A DNA stretch of 64,000 bases, taken from Buxus sempervirens. Its lineage: Eukaryota > Streptophyta > Magnoliopsida > Buxales > Buxaceae. The notes beneath the pieces were generated by a model. The model saw nothing but the letters and a program-made list of their open reading frames with translations, made no database searches and was not told the DNA's origin. Numbering within the stretch: position 1 is the stretch's first letter; each line of letters starts with the position of its first letter. Made by a program: the position numbers and the translations under genes. Of this stretch, positions 21,582 through 32,457 are shown piece by piece. The stretch covers positions 13,356,061-13,420,060 of the forward strand of contig OX387188.1 in the NCBI GenBank assembly GCA_947561395.2, read 5' to 3'.

Positions 21582-22101
21582 GTTTGAAGCATGGAGATAA
21601 AATGGAAGGCTTTTGAGGCTTTTATTCTGAAGAAGAAGACTCGGGAATTGTACCGTTGGGGAATGTGAAACGGATGAGTTTCGTTCCTCTTCTTCTTCAT
21701 ATTTTCTGTAAATATTGGATGCTCGTTTGGAAAATAGTTTTCCCCTTCAATAACCAGAGCACCAACGAAGAAGAAGAGGAATTGTTTCATTGAGATTGGA
21801 GTCTTTTATCAAAGAAAGAGAGAAGCTCAATCGGCATATTTACAATTTATGCCATTTCTTAAAGTTAACATTAATTACAAGTTTGCCACCGCACAAAAAT
21901 CAGAACCCATTCTCAATTCCAAAAATGGGGTTGAAACCGTTTCTGAAAATCAAGGGTTTTCTCATTTTCATTCTTATAGAATGAGTTCTTGCATGCATTA
22001 CCAAACACTCATTTTGGTATCAGAATTCATTCCAAGGCTTGGAATGAGTTCCAAGGCTTGGAATGAATTCCTAAAATGAAAGCCAAACGAAGCCTTACTT
22101 A

Positions 22102-22544
22102 AGATTTATGGATCCATTACTTAAGATTGTTCATTAACCAATTATCCTTTAATTCATTACATATAACATCTCATGCCACTTACGCATGTACAATTTCAAA
22201 GGGTAGCTTTATAGCCTTACCCATATCAACTTGGGCCAATGCCCTTTTTCATTATCTCATGGAACCGGGCCACTACCCTCCATATGTATATATCAAGTAA
22301 CGGGCCAATGCCCTTCATATCATGCTAAACAAATGGGGCCAATGCCCTTCATAATATCCCATGCTATATTAGCAACCAATAGCAACAAGTCATTATCATG
22401 GTAATAAATCATGCATTAATTCACACATTAGTTTGAGATAATCAACATTCTTATTCAATAACTCTTATCAATCATTACAAACACTTCTACATGTCCTTTG
22501 GCTCTAATTTTCAACTTCCAAGAATCATTGGAAGGTGTATACAA
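22102..22544 (-). mobile_element. Middle part of the minus-strand Tekay LTR
   Basis: Sits between the two TIR elements. Contains four copies of a GGGCCAATGCCCTT-like palindromic unit (about 22230-22350), another example of a short-repeat block inside these LTRs. No coding potential. Confidence 0.6.
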
Positions 22545-22869
22545 TAAGGGCCCGATTGGTTCGCGGAATTGGAGGGTGGAATTGGGGTAAGAATTGGAAT
22601 TGGGTTCTCAATTCCAATTCTTTTGATTGGTTAAATATTTGGAATTTGGAATTTGAATTGGAACCCAATTCCATAGAATTAGCTTATAGGCTACTTTTAA
22701 AGTTACCTAATTCACTCCCAAATCGAGAAGAATCGGAGATTGTGATAGAAAATTAGAAGCTCGGTACAAGCCTATCTTGTTCTCCTCTTCTTCACAAGTC
22801 AGCAAGTGTTGCAGAGAGCAGTACGTATCTTCTCCCTTCTTATCTCCCATCTCTCTATTCCATTTCCTC

Positions 22870-22945
22870 TCTCCCTTTCTTCTCTCTCTATCTCTTCCAT
22901 TTTCTCTCTCCCCTTCTTCTATTTCTCTCTCTCTCTCTCTCTCCC
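22870..22945. repeat. CT-rich low-complexity tract
   Basis: Runs of CTCTCTC and TTCTCTCTCC. It produces spurious Ser/Leu-rich and Arg/Glu-rich ORFs on the two strands. Confidence 0.85.
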
Positions 22946-23119
22946 TTCTGTTTCTTCTCTTCATTGCTCTCTATCTCTCTTCTTCCATTTGCAGATCAGT
23001 TTGAAACAAGAGAAAGTCCAAAGCTTATTACCAAATCACCACCAAAGCAACTAAGCTATTTCACGAATTCAGCAAAAGAAAAACTCTACAAAAAGGGTTC
23101 ACTTGTACTCCTGCATTCG

Positions 23120-23400
23120 AGGAACAGATTCAAGACCAATCCCGCTTTGTCAGAATTTCCTGCCAGAAGAACTACATTCTTCTAATTTGTCTACTGCTGA
23201 CACGGACAGAAACAAAGAAATCAATGTTGTTAAGGATAATCCATCATATTAGCATATTCTTGTGGCTTTCATCCATGAGTGGAGAAATCTAAGCCCCATT
23301 GAAAAAGGTAAACCACTAGGAAAGCCTTTACAACTTCCTCTAACCCTAGAGCTATGTTATTTGAAAGAAAGTAGAAATCTTCTCGGACGTGAAGGGCATC
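23120..23400 (+). pseudogene. Coding-like stretch inside the Harbinger-like element, unrecognised gene
   Basis: One plus-strand frame is open from about 23120 to beyond 23400 except for one TAG (23250-23252). It reads like real protein: LSTADTDRNKEINVVKDNPS, then AFIHEWRNLSPIEKGKPLGK and LPLTLELCYLKES. I cannot name the family. Upstream CT-rich DNA resembles a 5' untranslated region. It may be a captured host exon, as in the neighbouring element, but chance openness over about 90 codons is not excluded. Confidence 0.35.
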
Positions 23401-24076
23401 CTCTTCTCTCTCTCTCTCTCTCTCTGGTTTTGTTTCAACCGAATAGGAAAAATCTCCTCTTTCTTACTGCTCGTGCCATGAACCACTATGAGTTTAACAT
23501 TATATGTATAAGAAGCCGACTGTTTCATAGTAGATAATTAACCAAGTGAAGATTTAGAAAATAATAGCAAGAGAAACAACAACTTAATACTGAAACTGGA
23601 AGAATGTCGCTGGAGACTTGGATTCAATAAATGTTGCTCTAGTGCCATCCTTTCTCTCCCTCTTTTACCTCACTCCCATGTGCCTTGTCATAACCTTCTC
23701 ATAAATACAACACAAAGAACAGAACCCCAACTCAAACACGATTTCACCATTCTTGTTCGTTAGACTTCACGTCCTTGCTCAGCCACCCCACATAAGAAGA
23801 CATTATTATGATGAAGAAAATCAATTTAATTCTCTCACTCTCAGTCCCTCATTCTCTTTTATATGATCAAACCATAAATGAAACAAGCAAAATTTTTTTT
23901 CTACAGACCTCTCTGCTATCATGTTGTGTTGTTGCAGAGAGGGTTAAACACTCCCCTCCCTTTCTCGCTCTCTCTCTCTCTCTCTCTCTCATTTTCTTCG
24001 TAGCACGAGTTGCTTTTTTTTTCCCCTTTCTAAGACATGTAGCATTCTTGTGTTATTTCAAAGTGATGTCAAACAC

Positions 24077-24097
24077 CCTCCCTCCCTCCCTCCCTCC

Positions 24098-24143
<46 letters not shown>
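24077..24143. repeat. (CCCT)n and (CT)n microsatellite
   Basis: About six CCCT units followed by about twenty CT units. Smaller CT tracts lie at 23405-23425 and 23965-23990. Confidence 0.95.
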
Positions 24144-24147
<4 letters not shown>

Positions 24148-24439
24148 GTTTACTTTTAAATTGATGTTGTATAGTTTTTTCCAACACCCTCTCACTTGAT
24201 CATTGTTTTGTTGCAAACAGAGTGATTTACTGGAAATAAATCAATTCTTCATAAGTTCATCCAATTAGTGGAATTGGAATTTAAATCAATTCTTCATAGA
24301 ATTGTAATTCCAAATTTCAATTCTCTTGCCATCCAATCACAATAATTTCAATTCTACCCAATTCCAATTTTTGATGAATTAGAATTGGAATTATAATTCT
24401 TAATTCCAATTCTAATTCATTAAACCAATCAGGGCCTAA

Positions 24440-25057
24440 GTCGCGACTATTTTTCGCTTGTTTTGGTTTGTTCTTCAACCCAAATCCTACACTAGGGTCT
24501 CTAACACTCCAATAACTTACAAATGACTCAACAATAGCATTCCTTTAGACATGCTTTCACGGTTTCTACATTTGCAAATCAATCAAAAACCAAACGTGCC
24601 CTAATTCTGAAAATTCATTTTCAATCAAGAGATAAAACATTATGGGAGTTGGAAGGGTGTTGCTTACTTGGTTTAAGCAAGCATGACCTTCTTTGCTCAC
24701 ATTGCAACCCATGATCAGCTCTCCCTTGAGCTTCCTTGATGGATCTTCACAAATACTCTAAACACAAGAGGGAACAGCAACTTAAAACAAAAACCTTTCT
24801 TCTTAGTGGCAAATCCCAGCAAGAATCCCCACATTTTGCACTTCGATCCTTCCCTTGGGTTTAGCTCAACCAAGAGAAAAGAATGGGGAGAGTAGAAGAA
24901 GGGAGAGAGAGAAAAGAGTGGGGGGGGGGGGGGGGTAGAGGGTTTCATATGAATGAAACCATAACCCCTCTTTACACTTAGTCAAAATTTCTCTACTCTC
25001 AACCCATATTTCTAGATATATGCCCTTCTCTCACAAGGCATATGTAATTACCACCTT
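24440..25057 (-). mobile_element. 5' part of the minus-strand Tekay LTR (leader exon region)
   Basis: Continues the LTR from 22544 after the TAA duplication. It contains the donor-like (minus) CAAGTAAGCAACACCC at about 24655-24670, a motif present about 750 bp into other Tekay LTRs. 24720-25057 resembles a transcribed leader: G-homopolymer at 24921-24935 and pyrimidine/purine-rich runs. The true LTR start is uncertain: it should lie beyond the solo LTR insertion, somewhere in 28090-28450. Confidence 0.5.
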
Positions 25058-25062
25058 GCCAC

Positions 25063-28000
25063 TGTAAGACCCCGGATTTTTACATAATAATTAGGGCATA
25101 ATAAATAAATAAATGTATAAATAAAAGAAAATATGAGTTAAGTTATAATTAAAATAAAAAAGTGAAGATTTAAAGGGCAAGTAATTCAAATGAGTAATAA
25201 GTTGTAAATAAAAAAGGACTTTTAAGGAAATTAGCCTAAGAGGGTAAAAAGGTATTTTGATAATTTTCAAAAAGGGTAATTTAGAAAACAAATCATTAAA
25301 TAATCATTAGGATTAGAAAATAGAAGAAAATAATTTATTTAGGCAAGTTAGAAATTAAAAAGAAGTAATAAAAGCCTAAAAGAGGAAAAAGGGTAATTAG
25401 GAGATTTCGAGTCTTAATTGAAAGAAAAAGTAACTAATTTGGGTTTTAGGTGATATTTAGGGTTTAAGTAATTATTATGCACGAAATTAAGTTGTAAGGA
25501 AGATGTTTAGATGATAAGAAACTTAATTAGGATGGCTTTGGTAGAAAAATAGATGGTGGAGAAAAAGTAGGAATTAATTAGAATGAGTTAGACCTTAACT
25601 AGACCACCATAGGGTTGGGTCAGCCCAATTAAAGAAGCCTATTAGGGTTGGTTTAGGATTCTTATAACTTAGTATAAATAGTAGAAGAAGGATTTAAAAG
25701 AGAGAATTTTCGTGGGTTAGATAATAAGAAAAAAAAGGAGGAAGAAGAGAAGAAGAAGGTTGCTGGAGTTGTTCGACCAGTTTCCAACAAATCGCGATCG
25801 GGGAAAATCCGGACGGTGGATCGACTTTACATTTGGAGGTTTTGTTCATGACTGATGGATCTACAATGTGAATGGTGGAGATGTGAATTTAAGGACTCTA
25901 AGTTGGTGCGATTGGGAACAGAAGGTGGGTCCAAAATTAGAAACTTCAAAGGAAGATGGATCTTAGCGCATGAGGCAAGTAGTAACCCTTGAAAATTGGA
26001 GGAACTGCATGGTTTCATTTTCTGTGATTTAATATGGTTTGAATGGATTAGTCGGAACTGGATTTACATGGCATCAAATGGTTTATATTATAGAGTTTTA
26101 TGTTCTTGAAGGATTTGCTAAAGTAATGAAGAAATCATGGTTTGATCATGTAAATATTCATGGGATGGTATTTAACTGACCCAAATTAATTTAGAGTGTT
26201 GGAGGTATGATTTAGAATGTTGGGAAATTATTTTAGACTAATTAAACTCAAGGGCTAAGCACAAAAATCAAAACTTGAAGAAATATGAAAAGTATTGAAT
26301 AATCATAGGTATGATCATGTAGATTATCATAGGTTGCTAAATAATTGGTACAAATTAATCTAGGAGGTAGTAGGTGTGATTTATAGCATTAGGGAATTGG
26401 TTTAGAGCAATTAAACACAAATCAAAAGCATAAAAATCCGAAATTTGTAAATCTGGAAAATTTAAGCTGAAATTTGCACGAGCGCCCAAGACCGCCTAGA
26501 CAGCAGAGGTAGGTGCTCTATACAAAATTTAAGGAATTTTGGGATTTTTGTAATACGGTTAAAAACCTAGTAATTTTTCTAGTAAGATAATCATTCTGGC
26601 AACTTTATAAGGACCTAATTGAGGTATAGAAATTTATAAAATTATATTTGGTAAATAACCAAGTAATTGGAAGTTCTAAGGATAGTTTAGAGTATGAAAA
26701 GGGCTAAATTGAAGGTAACAACAATAGGAATAATACTAGCTTGTATTTATGGATTAAAATTATCTTCTAAACTATATTTTAGGTTTGTAGAATATGCTGG
26801 AAATTAAAAATACAGAAAATTGAATCAAATGCTATCTTAGGTATTAATAAGGAAACTTGGATTATAATAAGGGGATTAATAAAGAAAACTCCAAGCAAAA
26901 CTTGAATCACTTTTATTTGTGCTCAAAATGTGAATACTGGTTACTGGAATTGTATAAACTTTGATTTTCATTGAACTTATATTTCATGAGTTTTATTTTG
27001 AATATATTGCATATGTCATCCAGCAAAAGGCTTTATCTTGGGATTATAAGGATTGAATCATGGTGATCTCTTAGAAGTGAATGTTTTGGTATGGATTGGA
27101 TTGTGGTATGTTGGTTTTATCGTGTTTTGTGTCAGTGGGCTTAGTTGGTTATGGATCCATAGTTTTGGCTGGTTAGCTAAGTGGTATTTCGTTTGGGTTG
27201 AGTTACTCCTTGTGCGAGCCCGCTTCCTTCACGAGTTAGTTTGCATTGGGGGGTCCTGTGTCTGTAGGGTCATTTTGAGTCTCGCTGGTGATTCCTGTAC
27301 ATTTGGATAAGCAGCCATCTCCATGTATTGATTTCGGTGTTGCATGCTAGTGGTATATACCAACTCTGCCGAGTTCGTGTGCAATAAGTCAATGACTACG
27401 ACTCCTATCTAACGTGATGTTCACGGGTTTGAGTGTCTTAGTAGCATTGATATTAGTCGTACGGTGCTATAACATTTGTTTGAGTGTCATCTCAAAAACT
27501 TATCATCTTTGTGAGTCCTGCAGTGACACGTGTTTTATCACTATTCGTTAGTTTTATTTATCGATAACATCCTTTGCTGGTATCTTACGTATGAATACAT
27601 GTTTTATCGCTTTACTTGGAATTGCCATAGATAACTTGGATTTATCGCCTTATCGTGGATTAATCGTAGACCTCATGACTATTTGCTTAATTTAGACTAT
27701 TTTACTTGCATGCACCTGCTACTTGCTGAAATGTAAATCTCACTCCGTTTTCACCTATTTTTTAGGTTTGCTTGGAGAGATCGCGAAGATGGGGTTTATT
27801 TGATGGGTAGAATTGTAATTGATATTATTGTCCACATTTTGATTAGACAAATTTTATTGTAAACTGATTTGATTAAATTGAATAAAGAATTGTTTTATTT
27901 CCCACCAGAACTCTGATGTAATTAACTAAATTTAAAATTTATTGTGAATCTTAGTTTGTATCCGACCCCAGCTTCGTGGTAACACCTCAGGTTTGCTTGT

Positions 28001-28084
28001 TGAACCGGACTTGGGTTGTTACAGTAGCGAACCGGGTTCGGGTTGGGTGCCGGTCTTGCACTGACCCGAGTTCGGGGCGTTACA
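25063..28084 (+). mobile_element. Solo LTR, Tekay-type family (3022 bp)
   Basis: Perfect duplication GCCAC (25058-25062 and 28085-28089). Starts TGTAAGACCCCGG and ends GAGTTCGGGGCGTTACA. TATAAATAG at 25673-25681; donor-like GAGGCAAGTAGTAACCC at about 25971. Homologous on the opposite strand to 46583-48931 (for example 27110-27370 against 47553-47790). The 3' terminus is doubled: a first TTACA terminus at 28023 and a second at 28084. No internal domain, so solo. ORF 27053-27310 is not supported by the other copy. Confidence 0.88.
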
Positions 28085-28089
28085 GCCAC

Positions 28090-29954
28090 TCTCCTTTTAT
28101 TGCACACACAAATTTACCACTAAGCCATCCTTTCATAGAATAAAATTTATTTAATAATCTAGGAAATTGATCTAATGAAAGAGATGCCTTACCTTTACAC
28201 ATTTTTGACAAGCCTTGACTTAGCCACTAGATTGGCTTTCGTAGTTCAAGTTTGGGCTTCTCCCACTTCACCTACACAACACAATACAAAAATTTAGAAT
28301 TTGCTAAATACCTCTTGCTTAATCACTTAAGCAAATTATCTAAAAATCTAGGGTCTCATAAAACATCCTTAGAACCCTTACAAGTTAGTGAAAGCATACA
28401 AATCCATTTAAGACCCCAAAGTGAAATAAATTTAAAGGAATAGGTGGACAAGTAATTGGCATAAGCTCATTTATACAATTGGTCCTCAGAAACACCTTAG
28501 AAATTATCTCAGAAAGATGTTGTCAATGGTGGAATCAAAATAAACCCCTATAATAATTTGGAACCAAAAGTCTTTCAAAAATGTAGTTTAGTGGAACGTG
28601 CCCAAATTCTTTGATAAATGGAAATTTGAGATACTTCTAGTGCAAACTCCTCCTAAACTCAATCTTATTTATGCATTCATTGGATCTTGTTTAAAAATAA
28701 TTTTATAATAGAATTTATCCAAAATACCAGAAATAGGGATTTCTGACATGAGCGATCAACAAAGCACTTGAGCGCTTAGGTTGAGCGCTCGGCCAATTTA
28801 CATGTTTTTCTATATTGTAAGATATACTTATAATTTAATTGTAGTTTATTATGGATTGCTCAGGGTCACTTGAGCGATCCTGAGTTTGATCATCTAATAA
28901 CAAGGCCGCTAGACCCGGGCGCTTGAGCGCCTGGGTTAGCGGGTCCTTGGAATTCTAGATTGCATAATTCTTTGGATTCTGTAAATCAAATATCACCATC
29001 TCTGTCTCAAATTTGATCATTCGAAACACCTCAACTGCTTTCTATAACATCTTAAAAACACAAATCCATGCTCATAGATTTAATTAAAAAGAACTATAAT
29101 GAATCCACTAATTTCTCCAATTATACGTACGAAACAGGGGTTTCTTTTTAAAGCATGATCAAAGTCTCATACAAACGAATTTAAAGCTGTAAATTAGGGT
29201 TTGAAGGGTGCTACTTACCTCTGAAATACATATTCCCTGCCCAAAGTAGTCTTGATTCCCAGATCTGAACTCTACGATGAAAATTCTTCTACAACTGAAA
29301 TAAAAATTTACGCATTCCTCTCTCCAAATTCTCAGATCTAATCTGCTCAAAATTAAAATCTCTTAATACTCTAGTTCATCTAACAGAGAATTTGAATTCA
29401 AACCAACTTACCTGAATTAATCCGAGATGAAATAGATTCCTAAGTTTCTTCTCCCAATTTAGCTGTTCAGATAAGATTTCAGCAACCTTGCTCACTTGAT
29501 CCATCACTCCCTTCTTGTCCAATCGACCAAAAAATAAGTTCTTCTCTCCCCTTTCTCCTTCTCAGATCCCTCTCCACTTCTCCAAAAATCTCTAGATTCC
29601 TCCAAATCAACCCAACTCAATCTAACTACTACTATTTATAACCTCCTCCTCCTTTGGCGCCCAACCAAATTTTCCTGAACTTACTATTTTGCTATGCTCC
29701 ACCGCACAACAACTCTACATAATCACTATAACATGAGTTAAGTTTTAATGCCATGCCACTCCATCTTAAGTTCTATTTTAAACCAATAATATTAAATTAA
29801 TTAATTTATCTTATTGAATCATTTTTTCCACCTTTATTTATTCTAAAAATTTTTAAATCACCTTTATGTTTCACTCATTGCACAACACAACTTGATCAAT
29901 TTAAGACTTTATAAAATCCAATTTTTAATAATATTAAAAATTTAGAATTTTACA
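28090..29954 (-). mobile_element. Tekay-type LTR fragment, 5' end at 29954
   Basis: Minus strand starts TGTAAAATTCTAAATTTTT at 29954. TATAAATAG lies at 29632-29640 (minus), a consensus donor CAGAGGTAAGTAGCACCC at about 29213-29220, and a GAGCGCTC-rich block at 28745-28940. No polypurine tract precedes the start, although integrase remnants lie next to it, so it is either a separate insertion or the result of a deletion. The LTR 3' part is missing or merges with another LTR copy between 28090 and 28450. Confidence 0.6.
28745..28940. repeat. GAGCGCTC-rich block inside the LTR
   Basis: Repeated TTGAGCGC, GAGCGATC and GCTTGAGCGCCTGGG arms in direct and inverted order, at about 1.1 kb from the LTR start, matching the place of GCGC blocks in other copies. 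Confidence 0.65.
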
Positions 29955-29989
29955 CCGTCGGTGTAAGTAAATTCCACCAAATGCAAGTG

Positions 29990-30520
29990 CTTACTTCAAC
30001 TGCCTTCCCAATTTAATACACGGCATCCCAACATATCCTCCAAAGTCTGAATGTCCTCTTCTACTGCCCATCTATCTGTGGGTGAAAACTAGTACTGAAG
30101 CTCAACTTCGTACTCATAGCATCCTGAAAATTCCACCAAAACTAAGATGTAAACCGAGAATCTCGATCTGAAACTATCGAAACTGGAACCCTATGTAGTC
30201 TAACAGTCTCTCGGATATACAACTCTACAAGTGAAGCCAATGTCTAAATAGTATGGATAGGCAAGAAATGGGTTGATTCTGTCAACCGATCTACAATCAC
30301 TCATATAGCATCTTGCTTCTTAGCCGCTGTCAGCAATTCAGACACAAAGTCTATGGTAACATGCTCCCACTTGCACTCAGGAATAAGTAGTGGTTGCAAT
30401 AAACCTAGAGGTCTACAATGCTCTACCTTGACTTGCTGAGAAGTAAGGCATCTAGATACAAACTCAGTTATCTCTCTCTTCATTCCTAACCACTAATAAA
30501 CAACTTTCAAATTTTTGTAC
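29990..30520 (-). pseudogene. Tekay-type integrase remnant
   Basis: The minus strand encodes MKREITEFVSRCLTSQQVKV (zinc-finger second half; the first CxxC reads CLTS), then HVTIDFVSELL (first catalytic Asp region) and a frame-broken core continuing to about 30080, where FSTSFHPQIDGQ precedes loss of the reading frame. Numerous stops. It belongs to the same degenerate pol as 31000-31660. Confidence 0.8.
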
Positions 30521-30889
30521 ATCTTCGTACTACCAGGACGAAATGCATATCTAGATCTGTGGCCCTCATCAAGTATTAATCGCCGATCCTTGCATCATCT
30601 GGCACACAAATCTTGCTTCTAAATCTCAGCAATCCATCTCCGTCCTCAAAATCTCTAGCTATCACCTCTAGCCACTAGCTTTCTGGTATGAATCAAATCT
30701 AGATTTGACAACTACTACTCAATCAGGATCCATATGTACCCATGCTAAAATCAATCCATCATCATGTGTACTAAACTCTCCACGCTAGTGCCTGAGAGTA
30801 TCAATAAGACTTCACTAACTAGTCATGAAAGTAGCTAGGATAGTTACGTCATCCTATGAAGCACCTCTACAGCTTAAGGCATTCGCCAT

Positions 30890-31660
30890 TACATTCATCT
30901 TGCTCGGATGATAATTGAGAGTAAAACTATAATACTTCAATAAATCCATCTATCTCCTTTGCCTCATATTAAGATCTCTCTGGGAAAATATGTATCCCAA
31001 GCTCTTGTGATCTGAATATATCTCATACTGTACTCTAATAAGATAGTGTCTCTATAACTTAAGCGTAAACACTATAGCTGCCAACTCTAGGTCATGTGTA
31101 GGGTAGTTCCTCTCATGAGGATGCAACAATCTCGATGCATATGCTACCACTTCCCTCTACTACATCAATACACAGCCCAAGCCAACACGAGAAGCATCAC
31201 AATAAATGGAGCAACCCTCAATCACTGAAGGTACAATCAAAACTGGAGCTGTAAAAAGTCGTAGCTTCAACGCTTGGAAACTATCCTCATATCTATCATC
31301 CCATTGAAACTTTATAGCCTTCTTTGTTAAATTTGATAGATGAGCTGCAATCCTAGAGAAATTCTCTATAAATCTCCTATAGTAACTAGCCATACCTAGA
31401 AAACTACGTACCTATGAAACTGTGGTAGGTTTAGGCTAATCAGTCACTGCCTGAGCCTTGGCTAGATCCACTGCAATACCTTCTCTAGAAAACACATGCC
31501 CTAAAAAACAAAATATTCTGCAACCAAAATTGGCACTTACTAAAATTTGCATATAATATGTGTTCTTTCAATGTCTACAACACTGTCCTAAGATGTTGGG
31601 CCATGCTATTCTCTACTCCAGGAATAAACCATTATATCATCAATAAACACCATGCTTCCA
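30890..31660 (-). pseudogene. Tekay-type RT (C-terminal) and RNase H remnant
   Basis: Minus strand. 31650-31500 encodes a decayed VFIDDI catalytic motif and the following thumb. 31393-31160 is open: [20 protein letters not shown] and IYCDASRVGLGCVLM (RNase H Asp). Downstream, toward 30890, the RNase H Glu region and the ADALS end are present with stops. Everything upstream of the FIDD motif (rest of RT, protease, gag) has been deleted. Confidence 0.82.
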
Positions 31661-32440
31661 TTACACATTCATTACTTTTCCAAATTGTCAATCCATCCTC
31701 AATATCTCAGAAATTGAATCACTTATAATTCCTTGTCCTCAATATTCATACTCACTAATAAAGTACAAAAGTTACTCAAAAGAGGACGTCATGACTTGCT
31801 ACCACCAATCCTTTCCATATATGTGTACTTATATGAAGGGCAGGAAGAAATCATGCAAATCCACTTCTGGCTTAAATTAAACCAAGATAGCATATACACT
31901 TATTTACTCATATACATATAAGTATTACACTATCCCATTTGTATAAAGCTTAATACTTAAGTACATGTTCAGCATTAGCCGATGCCTTACACTACCAAAG
32001 TATGACTGTATACAACTACCTCATCATCCAATTAAGCACACAATACCATGAATACTTAATCAACCATCACCAATTTCCTGCTTTAGATATGGGCATTAAA
32101 CAATTAAAATCATGTTACTAACCTCAAACATTCATCTTACTGTTTATCTCAGAATCAACTACTTCTCAAAGTCCTCAATTACCTTCAAAATTGAACCTTA
32201 ATAATTTTGATTTAATCATGCAATATTAATAAGAAAACTCTACACCACAATTAACAAACTATATTGTAACAGATAATTATATAATAGAGGAACAAGAAAC
32301 ATACCTTTAGCTATAATGACTACAACAAAATTCGTGGGAGCACTCTCAACCTAAATTTCCTATTTAAGGGTTCTATCTAGCGCAACATACATCCCCAAAC
32401 CACCTAAGGTCTCACTAGTTATGATTAGGAATCCTAGTAT
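31661..32440 (-). mobile_element. 5' leader of the decayed minus-strand Tekay element
   Basis: Non-coding. 31925-32440 is collinear with the leader at 18135-18724 (shared CTATCCCATTTG and GCATTAGCCGATG). 31661-31920 is the junction between RT remnants and leader, and I see no gag coding sequence in it. Confidence 0.55.
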
Positions 32441-32453
32441 TTCTTTGATACCA
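32441..32453 (-). promoter_or_regulatory. Primer binding site (initiator tRNA-Met type)
   Basis: Minus strand reads TGGTATCAAAGAA beginning 5 nt from the LTR terminus at 32458. It matches TGGTATCAGAGC with one early substitution. Confidence 0.75.
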
Positions 32454-32457
32454 CCTT

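Larger units (their letters stand above)
19601..22094. mobile_element. Non-autonomous hAT-like TIR element carrying a captured gene fragment (Pack-type)
   Basis: Left end GGCCTCGTTTGGCTTTCATT matches the complement of the right end (GGCTTCGTTTGGCTTTCATT) at 19 of 20 positions. It is flanked by CTTACTTA (19593-19600) and (C)TTACTTA (22094/22095-22101), a 7- or 8-bp duplication, which fits hAT (8 bp) better than PIF/Harbinger (3 bp). Subterminal GGAATGAGTTCC-type repeats occur near both ends (19620-19760 and 21975-22075). No transposase is recognisable. The interior contains antisense pieces of a saccharopine-dehydrogenase-like gene (20092-20187 and 21068-21581), so it is a Pack-type element. 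Confidence 0.78.
22548..24436. mobile_element. PIF/Harbinger-like non-autonomous element (1889 bp)
   Basis: Left terminus GGGCCCGATTGGTT and the complement of the right terminus GGCCCTGATTGGTT match at 12 of 14 positions. It is flanked by TAA on both sides (22545-22547 and 24437-24439), the 3-bp duplication expected of PIF/Harbinger. Subterminal AATTGGAATT repeats occur at both ends. The interior is rich in CT runs and has no transposase, but carries a coding-like stretch at about 23120-23400. It lies within a Tekay LTR. Confidence 0.72.

Noticed and set aside
22707..23185. Ser/Leu- and Arg/Glu-rich ORFs on both strands
   Set aside because: They arise from CT microsatellite runs, not from genes.
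28160..28205. Possible LTR start at 28199 (complement TGTAAAGGTAAGG)
   Set aside because: It does not fit the TGTAAxxCCCxG pattern of all other starts. The boundary between the two LTR copies was left open.
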